Of a stretch of 64,000 nucleotides of DNA, positions 41,247 to 50,687 are shown piece by piece. Source of the stretch: UBA6898 sp964463135 (GTDB lineage Bacteria > Nitrospirota > Thermodesulfovibrionia > Thermodesulfovibrionales > UBA6898). The notes below the pieces were generated by a model that worked only from the letters and a program-made list of their open reading frames with translations, ran no database searches and was not told the DNA's origin. Every line of letters begins with the position of its first letter. Positions within the stretch are counted from its first letter, which is position 1. The position numbers and the translations under genes were made by a program. The stretch is taken from assembly GCA_964463135.1 (NCBI GenBank), contig CAYXBA010000013.1, forward strand, positions 54,780 through 118,779, read 5' to 3'.

Positions 41247-41792
41247 CTACAAGACCCTGCCGATCAGCACTTCATCAATATATTGTTTGCCGATGCGGAT
41301 CCTTTTATGCCGCATGCCTTCTTCAATGAACCCTGCCCGCTCGAAAAGATGCAGTGATTTTTTGTTGGTGGTAAAGATGTTTGCCTCCAACTTCTTGAAT
41401 TTGCGCAGTCCTGCCCAGTCAATAGCATAGTCGAGCATCTGTGAGCCGATGCCGAGGCCGCGGTATTCAGGCACGATATGGAGCCCTATGTTCAGAATAT
41501 GCGCTGTCTCCGGTCTCTTGCCCCCGTCCATCTGAATGCCTGAAAGAGCGCCGACCACAGCAGCATCTGTAACCGCAACGATCAGAAGATTTTTTTCGAA
41601 GTCCATACTGCAGATATAATTCTTGACCGACTCCGACTTTGTGCCATAGTGTTCCATCAGAACATAGCTCCTGTCAGGAGCATTTGTCTTGATCACGCTG
41701 ATGATCTCTTCGGCATCTTCGCACCCGGCGAGTCTGAGCGTGACCTTATCCCCATTCTTTGCTATGAACCTCAGGACATCTTCTTCCGGCAT
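41247..41792 (-). CDS. GNAT family N-acetyltransferase
   Basis: A 181-residue GNAT protein. The acetyl-CoA-binding stretch is IVPEYRGLGIGSQMLDYAIDWA (R-G-L-G-I-G loop), followed by KLEANIFTTNKKSLHLFERAGF. The N-terminal part (KVTLRLAGCEDAEEI) is typical. RimJ/RimL-like, spermidine and small-molecule acetyltransferases share this pattern, so the substrate is open. It is convergent with rsmA (8-base gap). A TATAAT box at 41825-41820 on the minus strand may drive it. Confidence 0.87.
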   Translation of the reverse strand: MPEEDVLRFIAKNGDKVTLRLAGCEDAEEIISVIKTNAPDRSYVLMEHYGTKSESVKNYICSMDFEKNLLIVAVTDAAVVGALSGIQMDGGKRPETAHILNIGLHIVPEYRGLGIGSQMLDYAIDWAGLRKFKKLEANIFTTNKKSLHLFERAGFIEEGMRHKRIRIGKQYIDEVLIGRVL

Positions 41793-41918
41793 GGTGCCCT
41801 CCCTTGAATCTCTGCTCAGATTATACCGCTAATGAAGGCCTCTCACAACAGGCAAAAGAGGGTTCTGGCTAATGTTTCTTGGGGTGTCGTGTCGTGCGGA
41901 CTAAGACGAAAAAAGAAA

Positions 41919-42008
41919 TGGCGGAGAGGGTGAGATTCGAACTCACGGTAGAGTCGCCCCTACAACGATTTTCAAGACCGTCGCCTTCAACCGCTCGGCC
42001 ACCTCTCC
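41919..42008 (-). tRNA. tRNA-Ser (anticodon TGA)
   Basis: On the minus strand the acceptor GGAGAGG pairs with CCTCTCC, followed by discriminator G and an encoded CCA. The anticodon loop CTTGAAA gives TGA (reads UCA). A long variable arm and GTTCGAATC T loop are typical of tRNA-Ser. Confidence 0.95.
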
Positions 42009-42052
42009 GGTTTAAACAAGACCGGTGTATTCTGCCCCGATGAAATTACTGA

Positions 42053-42082
42053 CGAGAGCAACTGCTCTGCCACCTCTCAGGG
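42053..42082 (-). other. Possible tRNA fragment next to tRNA-Ser
   Basis: On the minus strand the sequence reads CCCCTGAGAGGTGGCAGAGC and continues AGTTGCTCTC. It resembles the acceptor/D-arm half of a tRNA (GAGAGGTGGCAGAG against GGAGAGGTGGCCGAG in the neighbouring tRNA-Ser) and also folds as a small hairpin. No 3' half is visible. It may be a relic of a tandem tRNA or an integration scar. Confidence 0.35.
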
Positions 42083-42154
42083 GAGAATATTATAACAGAA
42101 AAAATTTATTTAATTTATGGTTTAATTTCAATAAAAAAGTTAAAATTTCTTAAT

Positions 42155-42183
42155 TTGACTTTTAGGTGCAATATCTTTAAATT
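42155..42183 (+). promoter_or_regulatory. Candidate promoter of the tol operon
   Basis: TTGACT (42155-42160), a 17-base spacer and TAAATT (42178-42183) in a very AT-rich stretch (42100-42200), 24 bases before the tolQ ATG. AAGGGGCG provides the ribosome-binding site. Confidence 0.45.
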
Positions 42184-42206
42184 CATAAAAACATTAAGGG
42201 GCGCAC

Positions 42207-42832
<626 letters not shown>

Positions 42833-42836
<4 letters not shown>

Positions 42837-43234
42837 AGACGACCAGAAACAAAACCGTCATGGCCGAGATCAACGTGACGCCGTTTGTTGACGTCATGCT
42901 GGTGCTGCTCGTCATCTTCATGGTGACGGCCCCGCTCATGCAGCAGGGCGTTGATGTGAACCTGCCCAAGGCAAAAGGCAAAGAACTCCCGCCTGACGAA
43001 AGGATATCTCTTGTCATAAAGCGGGACCGGACCGTTTTTATGAACGATGCGCCGGTGTCAATGGCAGAGATGAAGCAGAAACTTGAAGCCATAAGCAGAC
43101 TGAATCCAAATGTCTTTCTCAAGGCAGATAAGGATGTCCCTTATGGTCTCGTGGTTGAGGTAATGGGTGAGATCAAGGAGGCAGGAATAGAAAAACTTGG
43201 GATGATAACAGAACCCAAGCTTGACCTGAAATGA
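42833..43234 (+). CDS. tolR: TolR/ExbD family protein
   Basis: A 133-residue protein with one N-terminal membrane segment. VMAEINVTPFVDVMLVLLVIFMV carries the conserved membrane Asp needed for proton use. The periplasmic domain begins with VDVNLPKAKGKELPP. It works with TolQ. ATGA overlaps exist at both ends of the gene. Confidence 0.95.
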
Positions 43235-43917
43235 GAGGTCCGAGCCTCCAGAGGACAACACTTCTCTCTGCTGCGCTCCACCTCACCTTTTTTCTCGTTG
43301 CCGCGCTTATACTCAGACATTCCCGAAACCCCATCATGCCGTCTCCGTATGAAGTAAGCCTTGTCGGTCCGATAAGTTCTGCCCGGGGCATAGCCAGAGA
43401 GGACATCTCTGCTCAACGCGGAGACACGGGAGGTCCTGCAGTCAGGGAGACAGAGCAGGTCAAGCAGCCGGAAAGGGCAGCAAAGGATTCAAAAGCAGAT
43501 CAGAAGGAGCTTGACGAGCAGTTAGCTGCACTTAAGGCAAAAAAGAAAATGCGCAACATCGTTGATATGCGCAGGAAGGTTGCATCTATAAGCGGCTCTC
43601 AAAACAGAACAGCTGACAAAAGTGCCGCGCAGGGCGCAAAAACCGGTTCATCTCAGGGCAGCCTGTTTGACCGTTACTACGGAAAAATAACTGACCAGAT
43701 CAGGCAGGAATGGGTCTATCCGGACACAGGAGATAAGAACCTGGAAGCGGTGATAGCGGTAAGAATTGCAAGGGACGGCACGATAACCGTGCAGGGGATC
43801 GAGAAGAGCTCAGGCAATGCGCTTTTTGACCGGTCTGCCTTGAGAGCACTTGCCAAGGCATCACCGGTAGCTCCGCCGCTTCAGGAAATGGAGATCGGCA
43901 TGAGGTTCTATCCGTGA
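43231..43917 (+). CDS. tolA: TolA-like protein with TonB C-terminal domain
   Basis: A 228-residue protein. One membrane segment lies near residues 11-29 (LSAALHLTFFLVAALIL). A charged Lys/Glu/Ala-rich linker (about 75-130) follows, then a TonB-type domain (about 145-228) with YYGKITDQIRQEWVYP and VVRIARDGTI-like strands ending in LMEIGMRFYP-like sequence. It would link the TolQR motor to TolB-Pal at the outer membrane. It is shorter than E. coli TolA (421 residues), mainly in the linker. The symbol is assigned from context. Confidence 0.87.
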   Translation: MRGPSLQRTTLLSAALHLTFFLVAALILRHSRNPIMPSPYEVSLVGPISSARGIAREDISAQRGDTGGPAVRETEQVKQPERAAKDSKADQKELDEQLAALKAKKKMRNIVDMRRKVASISGSQNRTADKSAAQGAKTGSSQGSLFDRYYGKITDQIRQEWVYPDTGDKNLEAVIAVRIARDGTITVQGIEKSSGNALFDRSALRALAKASPVAPPLQEMEIGMRFYP

Positions 43918-45224
43918 AAATATTAAGCAAAAAGCATAGAATGGCAACCGGCAACCGGCAAATGACATGGAGCAGAGTGGTTCTTTATACTGCTCTACTC
44001 CTCACTCTTCACGCGTTACTCTTTACGGCAGTAGAAGCCAAGGTCTATATTGACATAACCTCTCCCTCGACCAAAAAACTCCCGATCGCGATATATGATC
44101 TGCCGGGCCCTTCAGGCAGGGAAATATCCGATATCATCCGGGATGACCTGACCTTTACCGGATTTTTTATGTGCATCGACAAGGCATCGTATATCGAGCC
44201 TGTATCGCAGACGTTCAATCAGCAGAACTGGAAACCGCTCGGCATAGAAGCGGTGATAAAAGGGGTTACGAAAGCGGAGCAGGGGCTCACTGTGGATATA
44301 GCCCTCTATGATGTATTTGAAGGCAGGGAGATCTTCAGCAGGCAGTACCATGCAGAGAAAGATCTTCTGCGCCAGCTTGCGCATAACATCTCGAATGATA
44401 TCTATCAGGCTTTCACCGGCATGGCTGGCGTCTTCAGGACCAAGGTTGCCTTTGTTGCAGAGGATGACGGAGAAAAGGGCATCTATGTCATGGACTGGGA
44501 CGGTCAAAGGGCGAGGAAACTGGGTCTGAAGGGGACGCTTGTTCTTGCGCCGCGCTGGTCAGCGGATGGAACGCGGCTTGTCTACGCATCCGAGCGGAAT
44601 AGACAGTGGGGCATATATTTGCTAGACTTTGGGAAAATGACCGAAAAAAAGATCTTCTCGTCAAAAGGCACGAATATGGCCGGTGATTTCTTCCCCAAAG
44701 GTGACGCGATCACGCTTTCCTCGACCAAGGATGGGACACCGGATATTTATACCTTGTACCTGAAGGACGGATCAACAAAAAAACTTACCGTTACCCAGGG
44801 GATAGAGGTCTCTCCTGCGGTTTCTCCTGATGGAACTCAGATCGCCTATGTCTCTGATCGGGGCGGAAGTCCGCAGCTCTATGTCATGAGATCGGATGGA
44901 AGCGATATCAGGAGGATATCCTTCGAGGGGTCATACAACACATCGCCAAGCTGGTCTCCTACCGGCGACAGGATCGTTTTCTCCTGCAGGAGAGGGAAGA
45001 ACCAGATCTGTCTGGTAAAGCCTGACGGCTCAGCCCTTGCCCAGCTCACGGAAAGCGGCAACAACGAAGATCCGTCGTTCTCTCCTGACGGCAGGTTCAT
45101 AACCTTTTCCTCTGACAGGGATGGGAAAAAGGGAGTCTATATCATGAGGGCCAATGGAGAGGCACAGAAAAAGATCAGCCCGCCGGGACTGCGGTCCTAT
45201 GGCCCGCGCTGGTCGCCAAATTAA
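43914..45224 (+). CDS. tolB: Tol-Pal system protein TolB
   Basis: A 436-residue periplasmic protein. A signal peptide near residues 17-42 (LYTALLLTLHALLFTAVEA) is followed by the TolB N-terminal domain (PIAIYDLPGPSGREISDIIR). A six-bladed propeller with recurrent units such as APRWSADGTRLVYASER, SPAVSPDGTQIAYVSDRGG and PSFSPDGRFITFSSDRDG completes it. It interacts with Pal and TolA. The start is GTG at 43914, overlapping the tolA stop; internal ATGs at codons 10 and 17 are alternatives. The DNA of the signal peptide resembles a dispersed repeat. Confidence 0.93.
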   Translation: MKILSKKHRMATGNRQMTWSRVVLYTALLLTLHALLFTAVEAKVYIDITSPSTKKLPIAIYDLPGPSGREISDIIRDDLTFTGFFMCIDKASYIEPVSQTFNQQNWKPLGIEAVIKGVTKAEQGLTVDIALYDVFEGREIFSRQYHAEKDLLRQLAHNISNDIYQAFTGMAGVFRTKVAFVAEDDGEKGIYVMDWDGQRARKLGLKGTLVLAPRWSADGTRLVYASERNRQWGIYLLDFGKMTEKKIFSSKGTNMAGDFFPKGDAITLSSTKDGTPDIYTLYLKDGSTKKLTVTQGIEVSPAVSPDGTQIAYVSDRGGSPQLYVMRSDGSDIRRISFEGSYNTSPSWSPTGDRIVFSCRRGKNQICLVKPDGSALAQLTESGNNEDPSFSPDGRFITFSSDRDGKKGVYIMRANGEAQKKISPPGLRSYGPRWSPN

Positions 45225-45248
45225 TAACAACGATCAAAGGAGGATCCC

Positions 45249-45824
45249 ATGAAATTCAGAGTATCTACCGTTGTATTTACCCTGGCATGCCTGTGCGCAC
45301 TGGTCATTGCGGGCTGCCAGAAAAGGACAGTCATCAAGCCTGATGAATCCGCACAGCAGCAGCAACAGCAGGGACAGCAGCAGAAGGACCAGGAAAAAGT
45401 GACCGAGAAGAAACTGGATGGAAAGGTCGAGTCTGTGGATGTGACAGACAAGGGATCACAGTACACAGAAAGCAAGGAGAGCCTCTTCTCTGACATCCTT
45501 TTTGACTACGATCAGTATGAGGTAAAGGATACCTATAAGCAGCTGGGCCAGTCTATTGCCGATTGGATGACGAAGAACAGCACTGCCCGGCTCTCGATAG
45601 AAGGGCATTGCGATGAACGGGGGACCAATGAGTACAATCTTGCGCTTGGAGACCGGAGAGCAAAGGCAGTCAAGGACTATCTGGTCAGTTTTGGCGTTGC
45701 CTCGGGCCGGATCGATATTATCAGCTTTGGCGAAGAGAAGTCGGTCTGCAAGGAGCAGACAGAGGAATGCTGGGCAAAAAACAGACGGGCGCATTTCACG
45801 GTCCTCAAAAAGGCGGGCAAATAG
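45249..45824 (+). CDS. pal: Peptidoglycan-associated lipoprotein Pal
   Basis: A 191-residue outer-membrane lipoprotein. The signal ends in the lipobox VIAGC (Cys near residue 22). A Gln-rich low-complexity linker (residues 36-48) follows, then an OmpA-type peptidoglycan-binding domain with LSIEGHCDERGTNEYNLALGDRRA and the closing NRRAHF. It tethers the outer membrane to the cell wall in the Tol-Pal system. A strong AAAGGAGGATCCC site precedes the ATG. Confidence 0.96.
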   Translation: MKFRVSTVVFTLACLCALVIAGCQKRTVIKPDESAQQQQQQGQQQKDQEKVTEKKLDGKVESVDVTDKGSQYTESKESLFSDILFDYDQYEVKDTYKQLGQSIADWMTKNSTARLSIEGHCDERGTNEYNLALGDRRAKAVKDYLVSFGVASGRIDIISFGEEKSVCKEQTEECWAKNRRAHFTVLKKAGK

Positions 45825-45826
45825 CG

Positions 45827-46717
45827 GTGAAAAAGGTATGCGCTCTCTTCATGATGCTCATTCTGTCCGCCTGTGTCTCGAGCAATGACTTTGACCGGAT
45901 GAGGAGTGATCTCCGTGAGCTCCAGCGGAATAACGCGGATGCGCGCAAGGACATTGATGCCCTGAAAGAAAAGACGACCGGCGTTGTCAGGGAAGATTCT
46001 TTTGCTGTGGTAAAGGAAAGTCAGACGGATCTCTTCGAAAAGGTCAATGAGAACTCAAGAGGGCTCCAGGAACTGCGAGGACGATTTGATGAGAACCGCT
46101 ATTTCACCGAGAAGTCCCTGAAGGAGTTCGCCTCAGAGAAGGAACTTATCCGGACACAGATAGCAGGACTCGAAACGCAGATAAAAGCCATGAAGGAAAG
46201 GCTTGCCGCGCTTGACAATCAGGACAGACCGAAAGAGGCAGGGAAAGAGACGTCCGATGCATCCCTCAAGTCGAATAACACGGCAAAGACAGAAGCCATA
46301 ACGCCGGTCGAGCCCGCTGCAGACACCAAGGTAAAGGCGTATGATGCCGCTTATCAGCTCTTCAAGGAGAAGAAGTACAAGGAATCAAGGGAGAGGTTCG
46401 AGGCCTTTATGAAGGATTATCCGAAGACGGACCTGACGGACAACGCGATGTTCTGGATCGGTGAATCCTATTACAGTGAAAAGGATTTCGAAAGCGCCAT
46501 CCTGAGCTTTGAAACGCTGCTCAAGAAATATCCGGAAAGCGATAAAGCCGCAAGCGGCATGCTGAAGCAGGGTCTTGCCTTTGTCGAGATAGGCGATGCC
46601 AAGACCGGCAAGATCATTTTCAATAAGCTCCTGGAAAAGTATCCGCACGCAAAAGAAGCTGAAGCCGCGAAAAAGAAGATCGCCGAACTGGAAAAGAAGC
46701 CCCAGAAGAAGAAATGA
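45827..46717 (+). CDS. cpoB: Tol-Pal system protein YbgF/CpoB
   Basis: A 296-residue protein starting at GTG 45827, two bases after the pal stop. The signal ends in LILSAC, a lipobox, so it may be a lipoprotein; E. coli CpoB is periplasmic and soluble. Residues about 25-145 are coiled coil, and the C-terminal 115 residues hold tetratricopeptide units (AYDAAYQLFKEKKYKESRE, NAMFWIGESYYSEKDFE, ASGMLKQGLAFVEIGD). It coordinates cell-wall synthesis with outer-membrane constriction. The stop overlaps moaA as ATGA. Confidence 0.92.
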   Translation: MKKVCALFMMLILSACVSSNDFDRMRSDLRELQRNNADARKDIDALKEKTTGVVREDSFAVVKESQTDLFEKVNENSRGLQELRGRFDENRYFTEKSLKEFASEKELIRTQIAGLETQIKAMKERLAALDNQDRPKEAGKETSDASLKSNNTAKTEAITPVEPAADTKVKAYDAAYQLFKEKKYKESRERFEAFMKDYPKTDLTDNAMFWIGESYYSEKDFESAILSFETLLKKYPESDKAASGMLKQGLAFVEIGDAKTGKIIFNKLLEKYPHAKEAEAAKKKIAELEKKPQKKK

Positions 46718-47727
46718 GCCCGCTGACAGACAGCTTTTCACGGGTTATCGACTATCTGAGGATATCGGTAACTGACAAGTGCAACCTGCGCTGCATCTAT
46801 TGCATGCCGGCCGACGGTGTTGTTCCTGCAGAGCATGCTGATATTCTCAGGTATGAGGAGATTATCAGGGTTGCAAAGATTGCTGCGCGGCTTGGTGTCA
46901 GAAAGATCAGACTGACCGGAGGAGAGCCGCTCGTAAGGAAGAACCTGGCCGTCCTTGTCTCATCACTTAAGAAGATCGACGGGATCGAGGAGCTCAGCCT
47001 TACGACAAACGGCATTCTGCTCGCCCAACAGGCAGCAAGTCTTGCGGCTGCCGGCCTTGACCGGGTGAATGTCAGTATCGATTCTCTCCGTCCGGAACGT
47101 TTCCGGGAGATAACCCGCGGCGGAGATCTTGCTGTCGTGCTGAACGGTCTTCGTGAAGCGGAACGTGCCGGTCTGACCCCGATAAAAATTAATGTGGTGC
47201 CGGTTCGCGGAATGAACGACGACGAACTGCTCGATTTTGCCCGCATGACCCTCAATGCTGATTATCAGGTTCGTTTTATTGAGTGTATGCCGACCGGGCT
47301 GGTGAACTTCTGGAGCCCCGAGAAATACGTGACAACAGATGAGATCAAAGGCATCATCGAAACACTGGGAGAGCTTATACCGGTGCGTGTTCGAAAGCAT
47401 GGCCCTTCCAAATATTTTCGTCTTGGAGATGCTAGGGGAGTGCTCGGATTCATCAGTGCCTTGACGCACCACTTCTGCGGTGACTGTAATCGGCTCAGGC
47501 TTACATCAGACGGCAAACTCCGGCCGTGTCTGTTCTCGGAGACAGAGATCGACCTTCGCTCAACACTCAGAAGCGGAGCGTCTGATCTGGAGATCGAGCG
47601 CCTCCTGAAACTTTCGATCGAGGTGAAACCGAAGGAGCATACCCTTGACGCATCTGCTTCCCTGCTCGACCCTTTGCTCCGCAGCGCTCACGCTGCCAAA
47701 CGCCCCATGTCGAGGATAGGCGGATGA
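46714..47727 (+). CDS. moaA: GTP 3',8-cyclase MoaA
   Basis: A 337-residue radical SAM enzyme. The first cluster is bound by CNLRCIYCMPADG and the second by FCGDCNRLRLTSDGKLRPCLF at the C-terminal side. IRLTGGEPLVR follows the first cluster. It starts molybdenum cofactor synthesis from GTP. The terminal GG needed for activity is present (SRIGG). It is coupled to cpoB upstream and moaC downstream by 4-base overlaps, a curious link of Tol-Pal and Moco genes in one transcript. Confidence 0.97.
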   Translation: MSPLTDSFSRVIDYLRISVTDKCNLRCIYCMPADGVVPAEHADILRYEEIIRVAKIAARLGVRKIRLTGGEPLVRKNLAVLVSSLKKIDGIEELSLTTNGILLAQQAASLAAAGLDRVNVSIDSLRPERFREITRGGDLAVVLNGLREAERAGLTPIKINVVPVRGMNDDELLDFARMTLNADYQVRFIECMPTGLVNFWSPEKYVTTDEIKGIIETLGELIPVRVRKHGPSKYFRLGDARGVLGFISALTHHFCGDCNRLRLTSDGKLRPCLFSETEIDLRSTLRSGASDLEIERLLKLSIEVKPKEHTLDASASLLDPLLRSAHAAKRPMSRIGG

Positions 47728-48200
47728 AAAAACTTACCCATATCGATAAGAGCGGCAAGGCAAAAATGGTCGATGTATCCGAAAAGCCCCTGACGCAGAG
47801 AGAGGCAGTTGCCCGCGGTTTTGTCACCATGAAAAAGACAACGCTTACGCTCATACAGAAGAACAGCATCGCGAAGGGAGACGTGCTCGGTGTGGCGCGG
47901 GTAGCAGGCATCATGGCGGCAAAGAATACGTCTGCGCTTATACCCCTCTGCCATCCCCTGAACGTTTCGTCGCTGCATGTCGATTTTTCGCTGGACCGGA
48001 AGAAGAGCAGGATCGTCATAGAGGCGCGTGTAAAGATCACCGGTCAGACCGGCGTTGAGATGGAGGCCCTGACCGCAGTTTCAATAGCAGCCCTGACGAT
48101 CTATGACATGTGCAAGGCGGTCGATAAGGAGATGGTCATCTCTGATGTCATGCTGATCGAAAAGACCGGCGGCAAAAGCGGCATATTCAGGCGGAAATAG
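47724..48200 (+). CDS. moaC: Cyclic pyranopterin monophosphate synthase MoaC
   Basis: A 158-residue MoaC of normal length. MVDVSEKPLTQREAVARG, LIPLCHPLNVSSLHVDF and GVEMEALTAVSIAALTIYDMCKAV (split here across the active-site region) are the conserved blocks. It turns the MoaA product into cPMP. It is the second Moco gene; no moaD or moaE follows in the window. Confidence 0.97.
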   Translation: MKKLTHIDKSGKAKMVDVSEKPLTQREAVARGFVTMKKTTLTLIQKNSIAKGDVLGVARVAGIMAAKNTSALIPLCHPLNVSSLHVDFSLDRKKSRIVIEARVKITGQTGVEMEALTAVSIAALTIYDMCKAVDKEMVISDVMLIEKTGGKSGIFRRK

Positions 48201-48236
48201 TTCCCTCCCCTGGCCGGATTTCTTCCGAAAATCATC

Positions 48237-48941
48237 ATGAAATTGACCCTCCTCGAAACACTGAAAATAAAAAAACAGGATCTGCAGGGACTTCTCGACC
48301 GCGAGGCGACAGTGCACGGCAAACAGTCCTGGCTTTTTTTGCCGGAAAACCCCGAGAATCGGGTGGTGCTTGTTGCTCATATCGATACGGTGCATGACGA
48401 CGAGCATGAACGTGAGGTCATTATCAATGAATCAGCCCGGACCCTCTGGAGTCCTCAGGGCCTCGGAGCCGATGACCGGGCCGGGGTCTGGGCAGCGCTC
48501 AGGCTGTTCAATTCCGTGGAGGAGCCCTTAAGGCCGATCATTCTCCTTACAGATCTTGAAGAATGCGGTGGACACGGGGCAAAAGAGGCGGTCCAGATCT
48601 TTGGCAGGGAACTCTCAATGGCAACTTTTCTGGTTGAACTGGACCGGAAAGGTGACTGGGAATGCGTGTTCTATAATGCAGAACCGCCAGCGTTTGTTGA
48701 TTATATTGAAATGTTCGGATTTATGCGGCACAAAGGTAAATTTTCTGACATAAGCATTATCAGCCCTGGTGTGAACAGATGCGGCGTGAACCTGAGCATA
48801 GGATATCACCATGCGCATACCAGGAAGGAATATCTCAATCTGACACACATGGACAATACCATTAAGGCCTTGCCGGCACTGCTGAAAGACAATTACGAGA
48901 AGAGAAAGATCTGGTTTCTGGATGCCGAAGATCCCTGCTGA
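48237..48941 (+). CDS. M20/M28-like zinc metallopeptidase
   Basis: A 234-residue protein with the metal-binding pattern of M28/M20 peptidases. The key stretches are VLVAHIDTVHD (His-x-Asp), QGLGADDRAGVWAAL (bridging Asp), TDLEECGGHGAKEA (Glu-Glu pair), VELDRKG and a C-terminal YHHAHTRKEYL. It is shorter than typical members and lacks a lid domain. No signal peptide is seen. It probably cleaves a peptide or amide in the cytosol. It starts 36 bases after moaC and may share its transcript. Confidence 0.8.
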   Translation: MKLTLLETLKIKKQDLQGLLDREATVHGKQSWLFLPENPENRVVLVAHIDTVHDDEHEREVIINESARTLWSPQGLGADDRAGVWAALRLFNSVEEPLRPIILLTDLEECGGHGAKEAVQIFGRELSMATFLVELDRKGDWECVFYNAEPPAFVDYIEMFGFMRHKGKFSDISIISPGVNRCGVNLSIGYHHAHTRKEYLNLTHMDNTIKALPALLKDNYEKRKIWFLDAEDPC

Positions 48942-48955
48942 CAGAGGATGTTCTG

Positions 48956-50425
48956 TCAATCCTTGGTGTTCTCTAATCCTTTTTTTGCCTTTTCATTCTT
49001 CGGGTCTATCTTCAGTGCTTTCTGGAACGCGGCATGTGCTCTCTTCTTGAGCCCGGCCTTCATATAGACCAGACCAAGATTGGAATGCAGTTCAGCGTTA
49101 TAGGGATCAAGCTTCATGGCAGTGAGCAGCGCCTCTTCAGCCTCTTTGACACGGCCCGGGACCTTTGAGTAGGCGAGAGAAAGGTAGCTCCAGTAATTAA
49201 TGTTTTTCGGCGCCATCTTGGTGGCCCATTTGAACTTATCGATCGCGCCCCAGAAATCGCCCTTCTTGAAGTCAGCCACGCCTTCCCTGAATTGTTCGGC
49301 AGCACGAGCGTTGCTGTCAGGAGCGCCTTCCTGTGTTTTGGGTGCAAGCAATGACGCAACGTATTCCTCGCGCTTCCGGTCATCCTTGAGGACATTATAC
49401 GCCTTGGTAATGGCATCAAATATGGTTGTCAGCTTGATCTTGATGGACGGATCGGTCGAGCTGAAATACCGGTCAGGATGGAACTCCTTTGCAAGGCGGT
49501 AATAATTCCGCTTGATCGTCTCGCTGTCGGCTTTTCCCGTGACCTCAAGAAGTTCGGTCATGCTTAACCTGCCGAGCTGTGAATAGATCTCGTCTACTTT
49601 CTTCAGCAATATCTCATCTTCTTCAGAAAGGGGAGTGAGGATATCATTCAGCGTAACAGTGTCTCCTGTTTTTGGCCCGTCCCCCTGAGAGGCATCCGGA
49701 GCCCCTGACGAGCTTTGTTCTTCAACCATGCCGATGGACCAGAGTACATAGAGCACCTTCAAGGCCTCAAATGATCCCATCCAGGAGCTGTCAATGACCT
49801 CTTTGATGGTCCGCTTGCCATCGACCAATGAAAGGATCTTTTTGTCCTGAGCTGTCAGTTCAATGTCCTGGAAAAGGCTCATCGGATCGCCGCTCAGTTT
49901 TAGCACCGAATCGGTATGCGGCATTTCCTTCCTGATGCGCGTCCAGTTTACGATCTTGTTCACGCCGGCATAGATCAGGTTGCCGATGCTCATTCTCAGC
50001 GTGATGACCTCCTGCGTCGGCAGTTCTCCTTCGCGGAACTCATATGCGCCATCCTCAACAATGAACATGCTGTGAATGATCTCTTTAACCTGGTATTTGA
50101 CTCCCCAGAAGAGGTCCTTCGGCGTCAGATAGCCGAGTTCCACGAGAATTGCACCCTGCCGCTTGTCCTTCGTTGACTTCAAGACTTCGACTGATTTGTC
50201 ATACTGCTCAACCGAGATCTTTCCTGCCTTCAGGAGCATCTCGCCCAGGCGGTCATCCTCATAGGTTGACGACGCAAAAATGACATCCCCCTCGCTAAAG
50301 TATATTTTTTTGGTGAACGAAGCTGTGGTGAGGGAAAGGGTGCCGACCACCCTGTTCCTGTTCAACTGCACCAGGAGCTTGGCAAGACTTGTATCACTGA
50401 TATTACCTTTGGCTGGTATCTCCAT
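48956..50425 (-). CDS. DUF4388 / J-domain / TPR protein
   Basis: A 489-residue protein in three parts. Residues 1-150 form a DUF4388 (PATAN-like) domain (DTSLAKLLVQLNRNRVVGTL, FSEGDVIFASS). Residues about 290-350 form a DnaJ-like domain with EFHPDRYF, the HPD tripeptide. Residues about 385-489 form TPR repeats (AAEQFREGVADFKKGDFWGAI, NAELHSNLGLVYMKAGL). PATAN-type domains occur in regulators of gliding and two-component systems. The HPD suggests recruitment of DnaK. GGAGAAAAGGACG precedes the ATG, which overlaps the upstream gene by 23 bases. Confidence 0.85.
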   Translation of the reverse strand: MEIPAKGNISDTSLAKLLVQLNRNRVVGTLSLTTASFTKKIYFSEGDVIFASSTYEDDRLGEMLLKAGKISVEQYDKSVEVLKSTKDKRQGAILVELGYLTPKDLFWGVKYQVKEIIHSMFIVEDGAYEFREGELPTQEVITLRMSIGNLIYAGVNKIVNWTRIRKEMPHTDSVLKLSGDPMSLFQDIELTAQDKKILSLVDGKRTIKEVIDSSWMGSFEALKVLYVLWSIGMVEEQSSSGAPDASQGDGPKTGDTVTLNDILTPLSEEDEILLKKVDEIYSQLGRLSMTELLEVTGKADSETIKRNYYRLAKEFHPDRYFSSTDPSIKIKLTTIFDAITKAYNVLKDDRKREEYVASLLAPKTQEGAPDSNARAAEQFREGVADFKKGDFWGAIDKFKWATKMAPKNINYWSYLSLAYSKVPGRVKEAEEALLTAMKLDPYNAELHSNLGLVYMKAGLKKRAHAAFQKALKIDPKNEKAKKGLENTKD

Positions 50426-50681
50426 CGTCCTTTTCTCCTGCCTGTTTCTTTGCCGATGACAGCTCGTCGTTCAGGGATTCCCGTTCGCTTTTGAGAAGCT
50501 GAAGCTGCACCGAAATATTCCTGAGATCCTCGGTCTGTCTCTTTATCGTTGCCCTCAATGAAAAGATATAGTATCCCTCAAAGCACAAAGCTGCAAGCAA
50601 AGCAGCGACTGCCAGAAACCGCACAGCGGTGAGGACCGTCCCTGCCCGTGGTCCCTTTACTTCGTCCTGTGCGAATCCCAC
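50403..50681 (-). CDS. Small membrane-anchored coiled-coil protein, hypothetical
   Basis: A 92-residue protein with one membrane segment (residues 17-42, VLTAVRFLAVAALLAALCF) followed by a coiled coil (RATIKRQTEDLRNISVQLQLL). The end is hydrophilic. It overlaps the DUF4388 gene by 23 bases and follows AMMECR1 by 6 bases, so it belongs to the same operon. I recognise no family. Confidence 0.6.
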   Translation of the reverse strand: MGFAQDEVKGPRAGTVLTAVRFLAVAALLAALCFEGYYIFSLRATIKRQTEDLRNISVQLQLLKSERESLNDELSSAKKQAGEKDDGDTSQR

Positions 50682-50687
50682 GTTATG

